NCBI GenBank assembly: GCA_000403475.2
Contig: KE159795.1
Coordinates: 1,919,534 to 1,983,533 of the forward strand
Source of the DNA: Lachnospiraceae bacterium MD308
Lineage (GTDB): Bacteria > Bacillota > Clostridia > Lachnospirales > Lachnospiraceae
Direction of reading: 5' to 3'
Length of the DNA: 64,000 nt
Below are positions 53,042 to 61,439 of this stretch, one piece after another. Numbering within the stretch: position 1 is the first letter of the stretch; every line of letters starts with the position of its first letter. The notes under the pieces were generated by a model, which was given only the letters and a program-made list of their open reading frames with translations, was not told the origin of the DNA and made no database searches. The translations under genes and the position numbers were made by a program.

Positions 53042-56000
53042 TTAAATCCTTTCTACACCAAGTGTAACTTTTTCTCCGTTAATCTTCCACTCCTTCACGT
53101 ATCCCGCCGGAGTTTTCCCTTCAACAGAAACAGCCAGTGTCTCCTCGCCGATTACTGCTGCATTGCCGGCAAATACCTCTCCGGCCTTCTCGGTTCCCTC
53201 GTAAGTAACGAAGATCTTATCCATCACCTCAAAGCCAGCCTCTTTACGCATCGTCTGAACCTTGCTGATAATCTCACGTACGAAGCCTTCCTCTAAAAGC
53301 TCCTCTGACAGATTTGTATCCAGTACAACCGTAATTCCGTTGTCATTCTCCGATACATAGCCTTCCGTCTGCGCAGATTCAATCAAAAGATCCTCCCTGA
53401 ACAGCGTAACCTCCTGCCCGTTCACATTAAGCTTCAATGCGCCTTCCGCGTTCAGCTCATCCATCGCTGCATTGCCGTCGATTTCTGTGAGCGCTACTTT
53501 GATTCCGCCTAACATTTTACCATATTTCGGGCCCACTGTCTTTAGTTGAGGTTTAAAAGAATAAGATGTGAAATCTCTTACTTCTTGTGTAAATGTTACA
53601 GTTTTCACATTCAATTCGTCCGCAACGATATCCTCATAGAACTTCGGAAGCTCAAACTCTGCTTTTACATACATCTGTCCAATCGGCTGCCGGTTCTTGA
53701 TATTCGCCGTATTCCTGCAGGCGCGGCCCATAACGACAAGCTTGAGCACATTGTCCATGTTCGCCTCTAATTCCTTGTCGATGAATGATTCCGTCACCGC
53801 CGGGAATTTACATAAGTGAATACTCTCCGGCGCATTTTCATCAATGCTTTTAACCAGATTCTGGTAAATATCTTCCGTCATGAACGGGATGAGCGGAGCC
53901 GCCGCCTTGCTGCATACCACAAGGGCTGTGTAAAGCGTCATGTAAGCATTGATCTTATCCTGCTCCATACCCTTCGCCCAGAAACGCTCCCGGCTTCTTC
54001 TGACATACCAGTTGCTCATATCATCCACAAAATCCTGCAGCGCCCTTGCAGCCTCCGGAATCCGGTAATCATTCAGGTCAGCGTCCACATCTTTTACCAA
54101 AGTATTCAGCTTGGAGAGAAGCCATTTATCCATTACGGACAATTTATCGTATTCTAACGAATATTTTGTTGCGTCAAAATTATCAATATTCGCGTACAGC
54201 ACGAAAAATGCATAAGTGTTCCACAACGTACCCATGAACTTTCTCTGTCCTTCCACTACCGCCTTATCGTGAAAACGGTTAGGCAGCCACGGTGCACTGT
54301 TCACGTAGAAATACCAGCGAATGGCATCCGCACCGAATTCTTCTAACGCATTAAACGGATCTACTGCATTCCCTTTGGATTTGCTCATCTTCTGGCCTTT
54401 CTCATCCTGCACATGGCCCAGTACGATAACGTTCTTATACGGAGCCTTGTTGAAAATCAGCGTGGAGATCGCAAGCAGCGAGTAGAACCATCCTCTTGTC
54501 TGATCCACCGCCTCAGAGATAAAGTCCGCCGGGAACTGCTGCTCAAATACGTCCTGATTCTCAAAAGGATAATGGTGCTGCGCAAAGGGCATCGCCCCAG
54601 AGTCAAACCAGCAGTCAATCACCTCCGGCACCCGGCGCATCTCCTTGCCGCACTTCGGACAGCGGATGGTCACCCCGTCGATATACGGACGGTGAAGCTC
54701 GATATCTTCCGGACAATTATCGGACATCGACTTTAATTCCTCGATGCTTCCGACAGAGTGCTGGTGACCGCATTCACACTCCCAGATATTAAGCGGCGTA
54801 CCCCAGTATCGGTTCCGGCTGATGCCCCAGTCCTGTACATTCTCCAGCCAGTCGCCAAAACGGCCTTTTCCGATGCTCTCCGGAATCCAGTTAATTGTGT
54901 TGTTATTAGCAATCAGGTCTTCCTTTACGTCCGTCATCTTGATAAACCATGATTCGCGGGCATAGTAGATAAGCGGCGTATCGCATCTCCAGCAATGAGG
55001 ATAGCTGTGTTCGAAGTTCGGCGCCGAAAAAAGCAGGCCTCGTCTCTCCAGATCTTTAAGAACCTCCGGGTCAGCCTTCTTTACGAATAATCCGGCAAAT
55101 GGCGTAGACTGCGCCATATTTCCCTTCTCATCCACAAGCTGTACGAAAGGCATATCATACTTGCGGCATACCTTTGCGTCGTCCTCACCAAATGCAGGCG
55201 CGATGTGTACGACTCCCGTACCATCCGTCAGTGTTACATAATCATCGCAAGTCACATAAAACGCCTTCTTGTGCTGGTTCGCGATACCGTCCGCCGCACA
55301 CTGGTAAAGCGGCTCATATTCCTTATACTCTAATTCTTTTCCGGTATAAGTCTCAAGCACTTCATAGGCTTTCTCCCCTTCTTTGGCCAGCGGAGAAAGC
55401 ACAGTATCAAGAAGCGCCTCCGCCATATAGTAGGTATAACCATCAATACACTTTACTTTCGCATAAGTCTCCTCCGGGTTCACACACAACCCTAAGTTCG
55501 AAGGCAGCGTCCACGGCGTAGTCGTCCACGCAAGAATATAGGCATCTTCTCCCGCAGCCTTAAACCGCACAATTGCAGAGCGCTCCTTCACATCCTTATA
55601 CCCCTGCGCTACTTCCTGGGCCGAAAGGGGCGTACCGCAGCGCGGGCAGTAAGGAACAATCTTAAAGCCCTTATAGAGCAGACCCTTGTCCCAGATTCTC
55701 TTGAGCGCCCACCATTCAGACTCGATATAGTCGTTGTGATAGGTTACATACGGATTGTCCATATCCGCCCAGAATCCTACAGTGCCGGAGAAATCCTCCC
55801 ACATGCCCTTGTATTTCCAGACGCTTTCCTTACATTTGTCAATAAATGGCTCTAAGCCGTACTCCTCAATCTGCTCCTTCCCGTCAAGCCCAAGTGCTTT
55901 CTCCACCTCAAGCTCCACTGGAAGACCGTGAGTATCCCAGCCTGCCTTTCTCGGCACCTGATATCCCTTCATAGTGCGGTATCTTGGAATCATATCTTTG

Positions 56001-56191
56001 ATTACGCGGGTCAGCACATGTCCGATATGCGGCTTGCCGTTAGCTGTCGGCGGCCCGTCGTAAAACGTATAGATATCGTTGCCGTCTTTTTCTTCCATAC
56101 TCTTCTCAAAGATCTTATTGTCCTCCCAGAATTTTAAGACAGCTTTTTCTCTGTCTACAAAATTCAAGTCTGTCGAAACTTTCTTGTACAT
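53042..56191 (-). CDS. ileS: Isoleucine--tRNA ligase (type 2-like)
   Basis: A 1049-residue class I synthetase. The HIGH motif lies in GPPTANGKPHIGHVL and KMSKSKGNAV near residue 600. An editing domain with TTPWTLPSN is present. Length and the PTANGKPHIGHVL form match the type 2 (eukaryote-like) enzymes and not the roughly 930-residue type 1; type 2 enzymes are known for low sensitivity to mupirocin. The frame is open 47 codons upstream through the leader, but MYKKVSTDLNF is the family start, with GGAGG before it. Controlled by an Ile T-box. Confidence 0.95.
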   Translation of the reverse strand: MYKKVSTDLNFVDREKAVLKFWEDNKIFEKSMEEKDGNDIYTFYDGPPTANGKPHIGHVLTRVIKDMIPRYRTMKGYQVPRKAGWDTHGLPVELEVEKALGLDGKEQIEEYGLEPFIDKCKESVWKYKGMWEDFSGTVGFWADMDNPYVTYHNDYIESEWWALKRIWDKGLLYKGFKIVPYCPRCGTPLSAQEVAQGYKDVKERSAIVRFKAAGEDAYILAWTTTPWTLPSNLGLCVNPEETYAKVKCIDGYTYYMAEALLDTVLSPLAKEGEKAYEVLETYTGKELEYKEYEPLYQCAADGIANQHKKAFYVTCDDYVTLTDGTGVVHIAPAFGEDDAKVCRKYDMPFVQLVDEKGNMAQSTPFAGLFVKKADPEVLKDLERRGLLFSAPNFEHSYPHCWRCDTPLIYYARESWFIKMTDVKEDLIANNNTINWIPESIGKGRFGDWLENVQDWGISRNRYWGTPLNIWECECGHQHSVGSIEELKSMSDNCPEDIELHRPYIDGVTIRCPKCGKEMRRVPEVIDCWFDSGAMPFAQHHYPFENQDVFEQQFPADFISEAVDQTRGWFYSLLAISTLIFNKAPYKNVIVLGHVQDEKGQKMSKSKGNAVDPFNALEEFGADAIRWYFYVNSAPWLPNRFHDKAVVEGQRKFMGTLWNTYAFFVLYANIDNFDATKYSLEYDKLSVMDKWLLSKLNTLVKDVDADLNDYRIPEAARALQDFVDDMSNWYVRRSRERFWAKGMEQDKINAYMTLYTALVVCSKAAAPLIPFMTEDIYQNLVKSIDENAPESIHLCKFPAVTESFIDKELEANMDNVLKLVVMGRACRNTANIKNRQPIGQMYVKAEFELPKFYEDIVADELNVKTVTFTQEVRDFTSYSFKPQLKTVGPKYGKMLGGIKVALTEIDGNAAMDELNAEGALKLNVNGQEVTLFREDLLIESAQTEGYVSENDNGITVVLDTNLSEELLEEGFVREIISKVQTMRKEAGFEVMDKIFVTYEGTEKAGEVFAGNAAVIGEETLAVSVEGKTPAGYVKEWKINGEKVTLGVERI

Positions 56192-56246
56192 TGTACTCCT
56201 CCTTCTTAAAAAATAATGTTTGTGCAAAAAAACGTTACAAACAGTA

Positions 56247-56502
56247 ACAAAAAAAGCTTTTGCCCTGTATAGGACAAAAGCTGCGCTTTCGTTTATCAAC
56301 CACCTAAACATACTGTCATATGTCTCCCACATAACGGCGGGACTCCGTCGGTTCCTACTAATGCTGATTCTTTAACTGTTCGGAAACCGCAACTCGGAAG
56401 TGATATTCAGATATATCCTACTTGCACCGGGCTTCCACCCTCCCCGGTTCGCTGTGCCGTTTAGATATAGCCTACTGTCTTCGTCAGCGTTTTTTTCTTT
56501 GC
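56247..56502 (-). ncRNA. T-box leader of ileS (Ile specifier)
   Basis: The minus-strand leader has Stem I elements GACGAAGACAGTAGG, AGCGAACCGGGGAGGGTGG and the specifier region GAATATCACTTCCGAG with AUC (Ile) at 56404-56402. The T-box-like stretch TTAGGTGGTTGATAAAC is followed by a terminator, AGCTTTTG (56282-56275) pairing with CAAAAGCT (56262-56255), and seven T. Uncharged tRNA-Ile should prevent termination and switch on ileS. A further small hairpin (TGTTTGT/ACAAACA) lies between terminator and gene. Confidence 0.88.
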
Positions 56503-56508
56503 GCTATT

Positions 56509-56537
56509 ATTATAGGAAAAAACGCCTGTCTCGTCAA
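56509..56537 (-). promoter_or_regulatory. Promoter of the ileS T-box transcript
   Basis: TTGACG (56537-56532) and TATAAT (56514-56509) are 17 bases apart on the minus strand, a near-consensus promoter with its start near 56502. Confidence 0.85.
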
Positions 56538-56571
56538 GAGTTTTCTCAATGTTTCTTGCCCTCAATGAACC

Positions 56572-56607
56572 AAAAAAGAAACCCCGGCAGAATGTCAAGG
56601 TTTCTTT
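56572..56607 (-). terminator. Terminator behind tRNA-Ser
   Basis: On the minus strand AAGAAACC (56606-56599) pairs with GGTTTCTT (56583-56576) and is followed by TTTT. It begins 14 bases after the tRNA 3' end. Confidence 0.8.
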
Positions 56608-56620
56608 AAAATCTATTGAG

Positions 56621-56708
56621 CGGAGAAAGAGGGATTTGAACCCTCGCGCCGGTCACCCGACCTACACCCTTAGCAGGGGCGCCTCTTCAGCCTCTTGAGT
56701 ATTTCTCC
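56621..56708 (-). tRNA. tRNA-Ser (anticodon GCU)
   Basis: An 88-base class II tRNA. The acceptor stem is GGAGAAA/TTTCTCC with discriminator G, there is a long variable arm (GTAGGTCGGGTGACCGGC region), and the T arm is GAGGGTTCAAATCCCTC. The anticodon loop CTGCTAA gives GCU at 56674-56672, reading AGC/AGU. CCA is not encoded. It lies 15 bases after plsC and ends at a terminator, so it may be processed from the plsC transcript. Confidence 0.93.
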
Positions 56709-56723
56709 AACAACGGTATTATA

Positions 56724-57467
56724 CTAAAGCTTACGCTTATTGTCAATCCCTTTTTCCGTAATTATCTCTTTCATTTTCTCATCAATCCTTGCCTTTACAC
56801 ATGCTGCCAGCTCCCTCGTCTTCATCTCTTTATAATCCTCATAATAAAGCGGCTTAAGGATATGCACCTGTACATCAACCGGAGCCAGGCTGCTGATATC
56901 AAAAGGTTTGAACGAATCGACAAGAACTACCGGTACTACCGGACATTTGGCCTTCGTCGCGGATTTAAACGACCCACTCTTAAACTCCAGCGTTTCATTT
57001 CCCTTCTTTGAGCGGGTTCCTTCTGCGAATATCAGATAATTCCTCCCTTTTTCCACCTCTTTCGAAACGTTGTTAATGACCCCCATCGCCTGCCGTACAT
57101 TCTCCCGGTCCAAAAGAAACGCCCTCATACAGCTCAAGACCTGCTTTAAAAACGGAATGTCCTTCACTTCCTTTTTAGCGACTACCGAAAACGGCGTAGG
57201 GCTTGTCTCCAGCATCGCAAGTACATCATAAAGTCCCTGATGATTCGGAAAATACATGAATCCATCCTGCTTCGGAATATTCTCCCGGCCCGTCACGATG
57301 ATATGCACATTTCCCCCTTTATTTGCCCGGCGGGTAATGTCCCTGAGAAACACAAAATGCTCATAATCCGTATATTTATCTGGATATGCAGCGCGCCAGC
57401 ACAGCTTTATCCACGCAAACGGCACATAATACCAGTTTCTTAATACCATCATCAGTATTCTTCTCAT
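56724..57467 (-). CDS. plsC: 1-acyl-sn-glycerol-3-phosphate acyltransferase
   Basis: A 247-residue PlsC-family acyltransferase making phosphatidic acid for membrane lipids. The catalytic HX4D motif is NHQGLYDVLAM (about 78) and the glycerophosphate-binding motif FAEGTRSKKG (about 148), with Ala in place of the usual Pro. A hydrophobic N-terminus should associate it with the membrane. Confidence 0.9.
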   Translation of the reverse strand: MRRILMMVLRNWYYVPFAWIKLCWRAAYPDKYTDYEHFVFLRDITRRANKGGNVHIIVTGRENIPKQDGFMYFPNHQGLYDVLAMLETSPTPFSVVAKKEVKDIPFLKQVLSCMRAFLLDRENVRQAMGVINNVSKEVEKGRNYLIFAEGTRSKKGNETLEFKSGSFKSATKAKCPVVPVVLVDSFKPFDISSLAPVDVQVHILKPLYYEDYKEMKTRELAACVKARIDEKMKEIITEKGIDNKRKL

Positions 57468-57720
57468 AATCTATAATTACTCCTTCATCATATCATCCTT
57501 TCCTATCTTATTACAAATACTGACAATAATCAATTATTACTTAACCAAGTTTTTTTAAATATAAGAAAACAATCAAAAAAATGGGCTATTTCGAAAATTT
57601 GTGCTATACTGTATATAGTTGTGCCAGTGCCTTCCAGATACACATGAAAATGATTACGCACGGGTACTTACGCCTGCACAACAGCATTAACATAATATAA
57701 ATCATTATATAAGGAGATAT
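57468..57720. other. Divergent intergenic region, plsC to pilT-like gene
   Basis: This region of 253 bases has no gene. It is AT-rich, with TATACT at 57605-57610 as a possible -10 for the pilT-like gene and AAGGAG six bases before that gene's ATG. No convincing -35 is seen for either side. Confidence 0.5.
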
Positions 57721-58776
57721 ATGAATTTACGAACAATTTTAGAAAAGGCAATTGAAGAAAAGGCTTCCGATGTATTTATCGTCTCTGGTCTTCCCGTCTC
57801 TTTTCGGAAAGACGGCATTATAAAACGTACAAATGACAACCGCCTCTTCCCCCCGGACACAGAATTATTATTAACAGAGATTTACCAGTATGCAGGAGAC
57901 AGGAATCTGGATATTCTGTATGATATCGGAGACGATGATTTTTCATTTGCAATACAAGGTCTGTCCCGTTTCCGTGTCAGTGCTTATAAGCAGCGCGGTG
58001 CGCTGTCTGCTGTTATCCGTATTATTACCTTCAATTTGCCTGATTTCAAGACACTGGGAATCCCGGAATACATTATGCATCTGGGAGATTCCAAAAAAGG
58101 GATGGTTCTTGTCACCGGCCCCGCCGGAAGCGGGAAGTCCACAACACTTGCATGTATCGTCAATCACATTAACCAAACCCGGCAAAAGCATATAATTACT
58201 TTGGAAGATCCATTGGAATTCCTGCACAAACACGCCAAAAGTATCGTCAGCCAGCGTGAGATCAGTGTAGATACCGATAACTATGTACTGGCTTTGCGCA
58301 CAGCTCTGCGCCAAAGTCCTGATGTCATACTTCTCGGGGAAATGTACGATTATGAGATAATTAATATCGCCATGACTGCTGCCGAAACCGGCCATCTCCT
58401 TTTGTCCTCACTTCATACCATCGGCGCTGCCAACACGATTGACCGAATCATTGATGTATTTCCGGCAAGCCAGCAAAGGCAAATTGCAGTCCAGTTATCC
58501 ATAACATTAAACGCAGTTGTATCTCAGCAGCTTGTTCCTACTGTGGACGGCGGTGTGACGCCTGCACTTGAAATTATGACTGTTACACCCCCTATACGCA
58601 ATATGATCCGAGACAATAAGGTGCATGAAATTGACGAAATTGTATACTCCTCTACGAAAGAAGGCATGATATCTATGGATAACTCACTGCTTAATCTGTA
58701 TAGATCCGGTACAATCAGTCAGGATACCTTATTAAAATATGCGTCTAATCCTGAGATGCTTGAAAAAAAAATATAA
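57721..58776 (+). CDS. PilT-like type IV pilus retraction ATPase
   Basis: A 351-residue secretion ATPase of the PilT/GspE family. The N-terminal PAS-like domain (KASDVFIVSGLPVSFRKDG) is followed by Walker A GPAGSGKST (about 137), the Asp box ITLEDPLEF, the Walker B-type LLGEMYDYEI, where canonical PilT has GEMRD, and the His box GHLLLSSLHT. It should power pilus retraction or disassembly. No other pilus genes lie in the window, so it is an orphan here. Confidence 0.88.
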   Translation: MNLRTILEKAIEEKASDVFIVSGLPVSFRKDGIIKRTNDNRLFPPDTELLLTEIYQYAGDRNLDILYDIGDDDFSFAIQGLSRFRVSAYKQRGALSAVIRIITFNLPDFKTLGIPEYIMHLGDSKKGMVLVTGPAGSGKSTTLACIVNHINQTRQKHIITLEDPLEFLHKHAKSIVSQREISVDTDNYVLALRTALRQSPDVILLGEMYDYEIINIAMTAAETGHLLLSSLHTIGAANTIDRIIDVFPASQQRQIAVQLSITLNAVVSQQLVPTVDGGVTPALEIMTVTPPIRNMIRDNKVHEIDEIVYSSTKEGMISMDNSLLNLYRSGTISQDTLLKYASNPEMLEKKI

Positions 58777-58792
58777 AAACTATACTGCCAAT

Positions 58793-58834
58793 AAAGCCAG
58801 CTCGCAGAACAAACGCTCTGCTGCTGGCTTTTTA
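58793..58834 (+). terminator. Terminator of the pilT-like gene
   Basis: AAAGCCAGC (58793-58801) pairs with GCTGGCTTT (58823-58831), with GCAGA/TCTGC pairing inside, and ends in TTTTT. It lies 17 bases after the stop. Confidence 0.85.
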
Positions 58835-58904
58835 CTATATACCAGAAGATTTTTGACAACTCTTTCCTTCCGAAATTGCCCTGCCCCACATCCCCCGGCT
58901 TACA

Positions 58905-59966
58905 CTACTCTTCTTTAAACATCCGAAGTATCATATCCACCGAACCCTGAATCCCGTAGCTTGCGCTGTTCACGCAAAGATCATAATTCATCGCCTTTCC
59001 CCACTCAAGCCCGGTATAAAATTTAAAATATTTCACATGCTTCCTGTCAAGCCTCTTTAGCATCTCCCTGGCCTTCTTCTCGGACAATCCCGGATTCACC
59101 GACATTACTCTCCTGAGCCGCTGCTCGAAAGGCGCAGTGATGTAGATACTGATATGAGGAATATTATTATTGGCAAGAATCACATCTGCGCAGCGTCCCA
59201 TAACCACAAAATCTTCTTTTTTCGCCATATCACAGATAAGCTGACTCTGATTAAAAAATACCGCGTCCTTTTTAGGCAACCCATGGTAACGTCCAAAATC
59301 TTTGAATCTCCGCCTAAGTGTCTCTTTCTGCTCCGTAGCAAATGCCGGACGGGTATTCACGTATCTGTCCTTATTCTCTTGGTCAAGGGTGTAGGGGAAA
59401 CCGCCTTTATCACTAACATTGTCCCGCTCCGCATCAAGACGTCTTAACACCTCGCTGAAGATTTCCGCGTCATAATAATTAATCTGAAGCTTATCTGCCA
59501 GTGTAAATCCAATCTCACTGCCGCCGCTGCCAAAGGTTCGCCCGATACAGATAACCGTATGGTCATTTTCTGAAAAACGGTTGTGGAGGCTGGTCTTATT
59601 AAGTCTCGACCTCTGCTCGTTTAACACATCTCCCTCTGCAAAGCTGGTAGGAAGGCTTGTGACCTCCGTGAGAATCTTATCGTACTCGATCATCAGCTCT
59701 TTTTTCACCCGGCGGTCGCCGACAGTACGTGCCATATTGCTGATCAGCGCCAGATCGCTTCGCACAATATGCCCCTGATTGCGGGCAAGCATCTCCCACA
59801 CAAGCTCGTCCACACATCTGTCTCTGTCCTTCGTAAATACCCGCCCAAGGGAGGACCCGAGATTTTCATATACCCTTGTATCCAGATCATAGATCCGCTC
59901 CGCCAGTATGCGGAGTTCCTTTTCATCGCTTTTCGATGAACGAAGTTCTTCCTGAGTGCAAACCAT
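58905..59966 (-). CDS. Cytidylate kinase-like family protein
   Basis: A 353-residue protein with a C-terminal cytidylate kinase-like P-loop domain (about 150-353): ICIGRTFGSGGSEIGFTLA with the nucleotide loop, FVVMGRCADVILAN, and ISIYITAPFEQRLRRV with the lid arginines. The N-terminal 145 residues are helical and unassigned. It is probably not the housekeeping Cmk; members of this family are common and uncharacterised in Clostridia. GGGAGG precedes the ATG at 59966. It begins 13 bases behind the antiporter gene and is probably co-transcribed with it. Confidence 0.8.
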   Translation of the reverse strand: MVCTQEELRSSKSDEKELRILAERIYDLDTRVYENLGSSLGRVFTKDRDRCVDELVWEMLARNQGHIVRSDLALISNMARTVGDRRVKKELMIEYDKILTEVTSLPTSFAEGDVLNEQRSRLNKTSLHNRFSENDHTVICIGRTFGSGGSEIGFTLADKLQINYYDAEIFSEVLRRLDAERDNVSDKGGFPYTLDQENKDRYVNTRPAFATEQKETLRRRFKDFGRYHGLPKKDAVFFNQSQLICDMAKKEDFVVMGRCADVILANNNIPHISIYITAPFEQRLRRVMSVNPGLSEKKAREMLKRLDRKHVKYFKFYTGLEWGKAMNYDLCVNSASYGIQGSVDMILRMFKEE

Positions 59967-59979
59967 CGAACATACCTCC

Positions 59980-61320
59980 CTACAAGAAAAATATAAGTGT
60001 ATCCAGCAAAAATACCGGAACCAGTATACACAGTGACCACAGAATATATCCAAAGAATGACGGCATATGGATACCGTTCTCATCAGAAATCGCCTTTACC
60101 ATAAAGTTAGGCGCATTTCCAATATATGTGTTCGCCCCCATAAATACCGCACCGCAGGAAATAGCTGTCAGCATTCCCACCGGAATCTTCCCAAGAGTGG
60201 TCGCAATTCCCTGCGCGTAGTCCATCGCCCCAGAAGTGGTCAGGAACACGAGATACGTCGGCGTATTGTCAAGAAAGCTTGAAAGCGCGCCTGTCACCCA
60301 GAACATCTGCACCGGTTCTGTAAGTCCGAGACTTCCGCCTACACTTTTGAGCAGTATCAGCGCCGGCTGCATCGTAATAAAGATTCCGGCAAACAGCACT
60401 GCAACCTCTTTAATAGCTCCCCAGGTAAAATGGTTCCTCTTGCGAATCTCTGCATTTGTCGTCTTAAATGACAGAAACGCCGCCAGAAGGATAATCGCCA
60501 TCTCTATCACCGCCGGATAAGTCAATGTCACCTCGCCGTAGATATGGAGCCCCTTCACAGCTCCCTCCGCCGTCTTAAATGCCGGAAGGTCCGGCAGCAC
60601 TCCGCTTAAGATAACCGCGGCAACAATCATCACAACAAAGAGCAGATTGTGCAGCCCGCTGATGGATATTCTTGTGCCGGGCTTGCTGATATCCGGGACA
60701 CGCCCTCTGGCAATCTCCCGGCAATATTTCTTCCGGTCGACCCAGTAGAAGATAAACAAAAGTACCGCCATGTTAAATATCAAAATCGGGAACAAATGCA
60801 GGCTCCAGGAAAAGGGCACTCCCCTGGAGAACCCCATCAGAAGCGGCGGGTCACCAATCGGAGTAAGACACCCTCCGATATTAGACACAAGAAAAATGAA
60901 AAATACCATGATGTGTTTTCTATGTCTTCTCCAGGAATTCATCTTAAGAACCGGACGAACCATCAACATACTGGACCCGGTCGTCCCTATCAGGCTAGAG
61001 AGCAGCGTCCCTATCGTAAGCAGGATAATATTGACCCTGGGCGAACCGGCCAGATCCCCCTCCAGTGTAATATTTCCCGACACGCAGAACAGCCCGAACA
61101 ACAACACGATAAAAGGAAGATAGTCTCCGATGATACATTCCAGTACGATTTCGGCCGCCTCACCTGCCCCAAACACAATTCCGAAGGGAATCACAAGAAG
61201 CAGCGACCAGAACCCTGCGACCAGCGGCTGATGGCTCTCCCACCATTCTCCCTTTACAAGCGGCATCACCGCAATACAAAGCAAAATCCCGATAAACGGT
61301 ATACAAAATGCTATACTCAT
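59980..61320 (-). CDS. Sodium:proton antiporter/anion permease (CitMHS/NhaD-like)
   Basis: A 446-residue membrane protein with about twelve helices of the ion-transporter superfamily. Motifs include TIGTLLSSLIGTTGSSMLMVRP, VSNIGGCLTPIGDPPLLMGF and SSFLDNTPTYLVFL, broken into helical hairpins, which are shared by NhaD Na+/H+ antiporters and related anion carriers. The substrate is probably Na+/H+, but citrate-type anions cannot be excluded. AAGGGGG precedes the ATG at 61320. The cytidylate kinase-like gene follows. Confidence 0.85.
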   Translation of the reverse strand: MSIAFCIPFIGILLCIAVMPLVKGEWWESHQPLVAGFWSLLLVIPFGIVFGAGEAAEIVLECIIGDYLPFIVLLFGLFCVSGNITLEGDLAGSPRVNIILLTIGTLLSSLIGTTGSSMLMVRPVLKMNSWRRHRKHIMVFFIFLVSNIGGCLTPIGDPPLLMGFSRGVPFSWSLHLFPILIFNMAVLLFIFYWVDRKKYCREIARGRVPDISKPGTRISISGLHNLLFVVMIVAAVILSGVLPDLPAFKTAEGAVKGLHIYGEVTLTYPAVIEMAIILLAAFLSFKTTNAEIRKRNHFTWGAIKEVAVLFAGIFITMQPALILLKSVGGSLGLTEPVQMFWVTGALSSFLDNTPTYLVFLTTSGAMDYAQGIATTLGKIPVGMLTAISCGAVFMGANTYIGNAPNFMVKAISDENGIHMPSFFGYILWSLCILVPVFLLDTLIFFL

Positions 61321-61439
61321 AAAAAAGCCCCCTTCATAAAATCCAGCAATAATTTTAATCAGAAAGGCTTTTAAAATCAATATGAAAAACTGTTAGAAAA
61401 TCCTTATAAAACGACAAAAAATATTATAAATTGCACAAA

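Noticed and set aside
56192-56332. 47-codon N-terminal extension of ileS
   Set aside because: It would be translated from the T-box antiterminator/terminator region; the conserved start and GGAGG are at 56191.
59967-60083. 39-codon extension of the cytidylate kinase-like protein
   Set aside because: It overlaps the end of the antiporter gene and is Cys/aromatic-rich; GGGAGG directly precedes the ATG at 59966.
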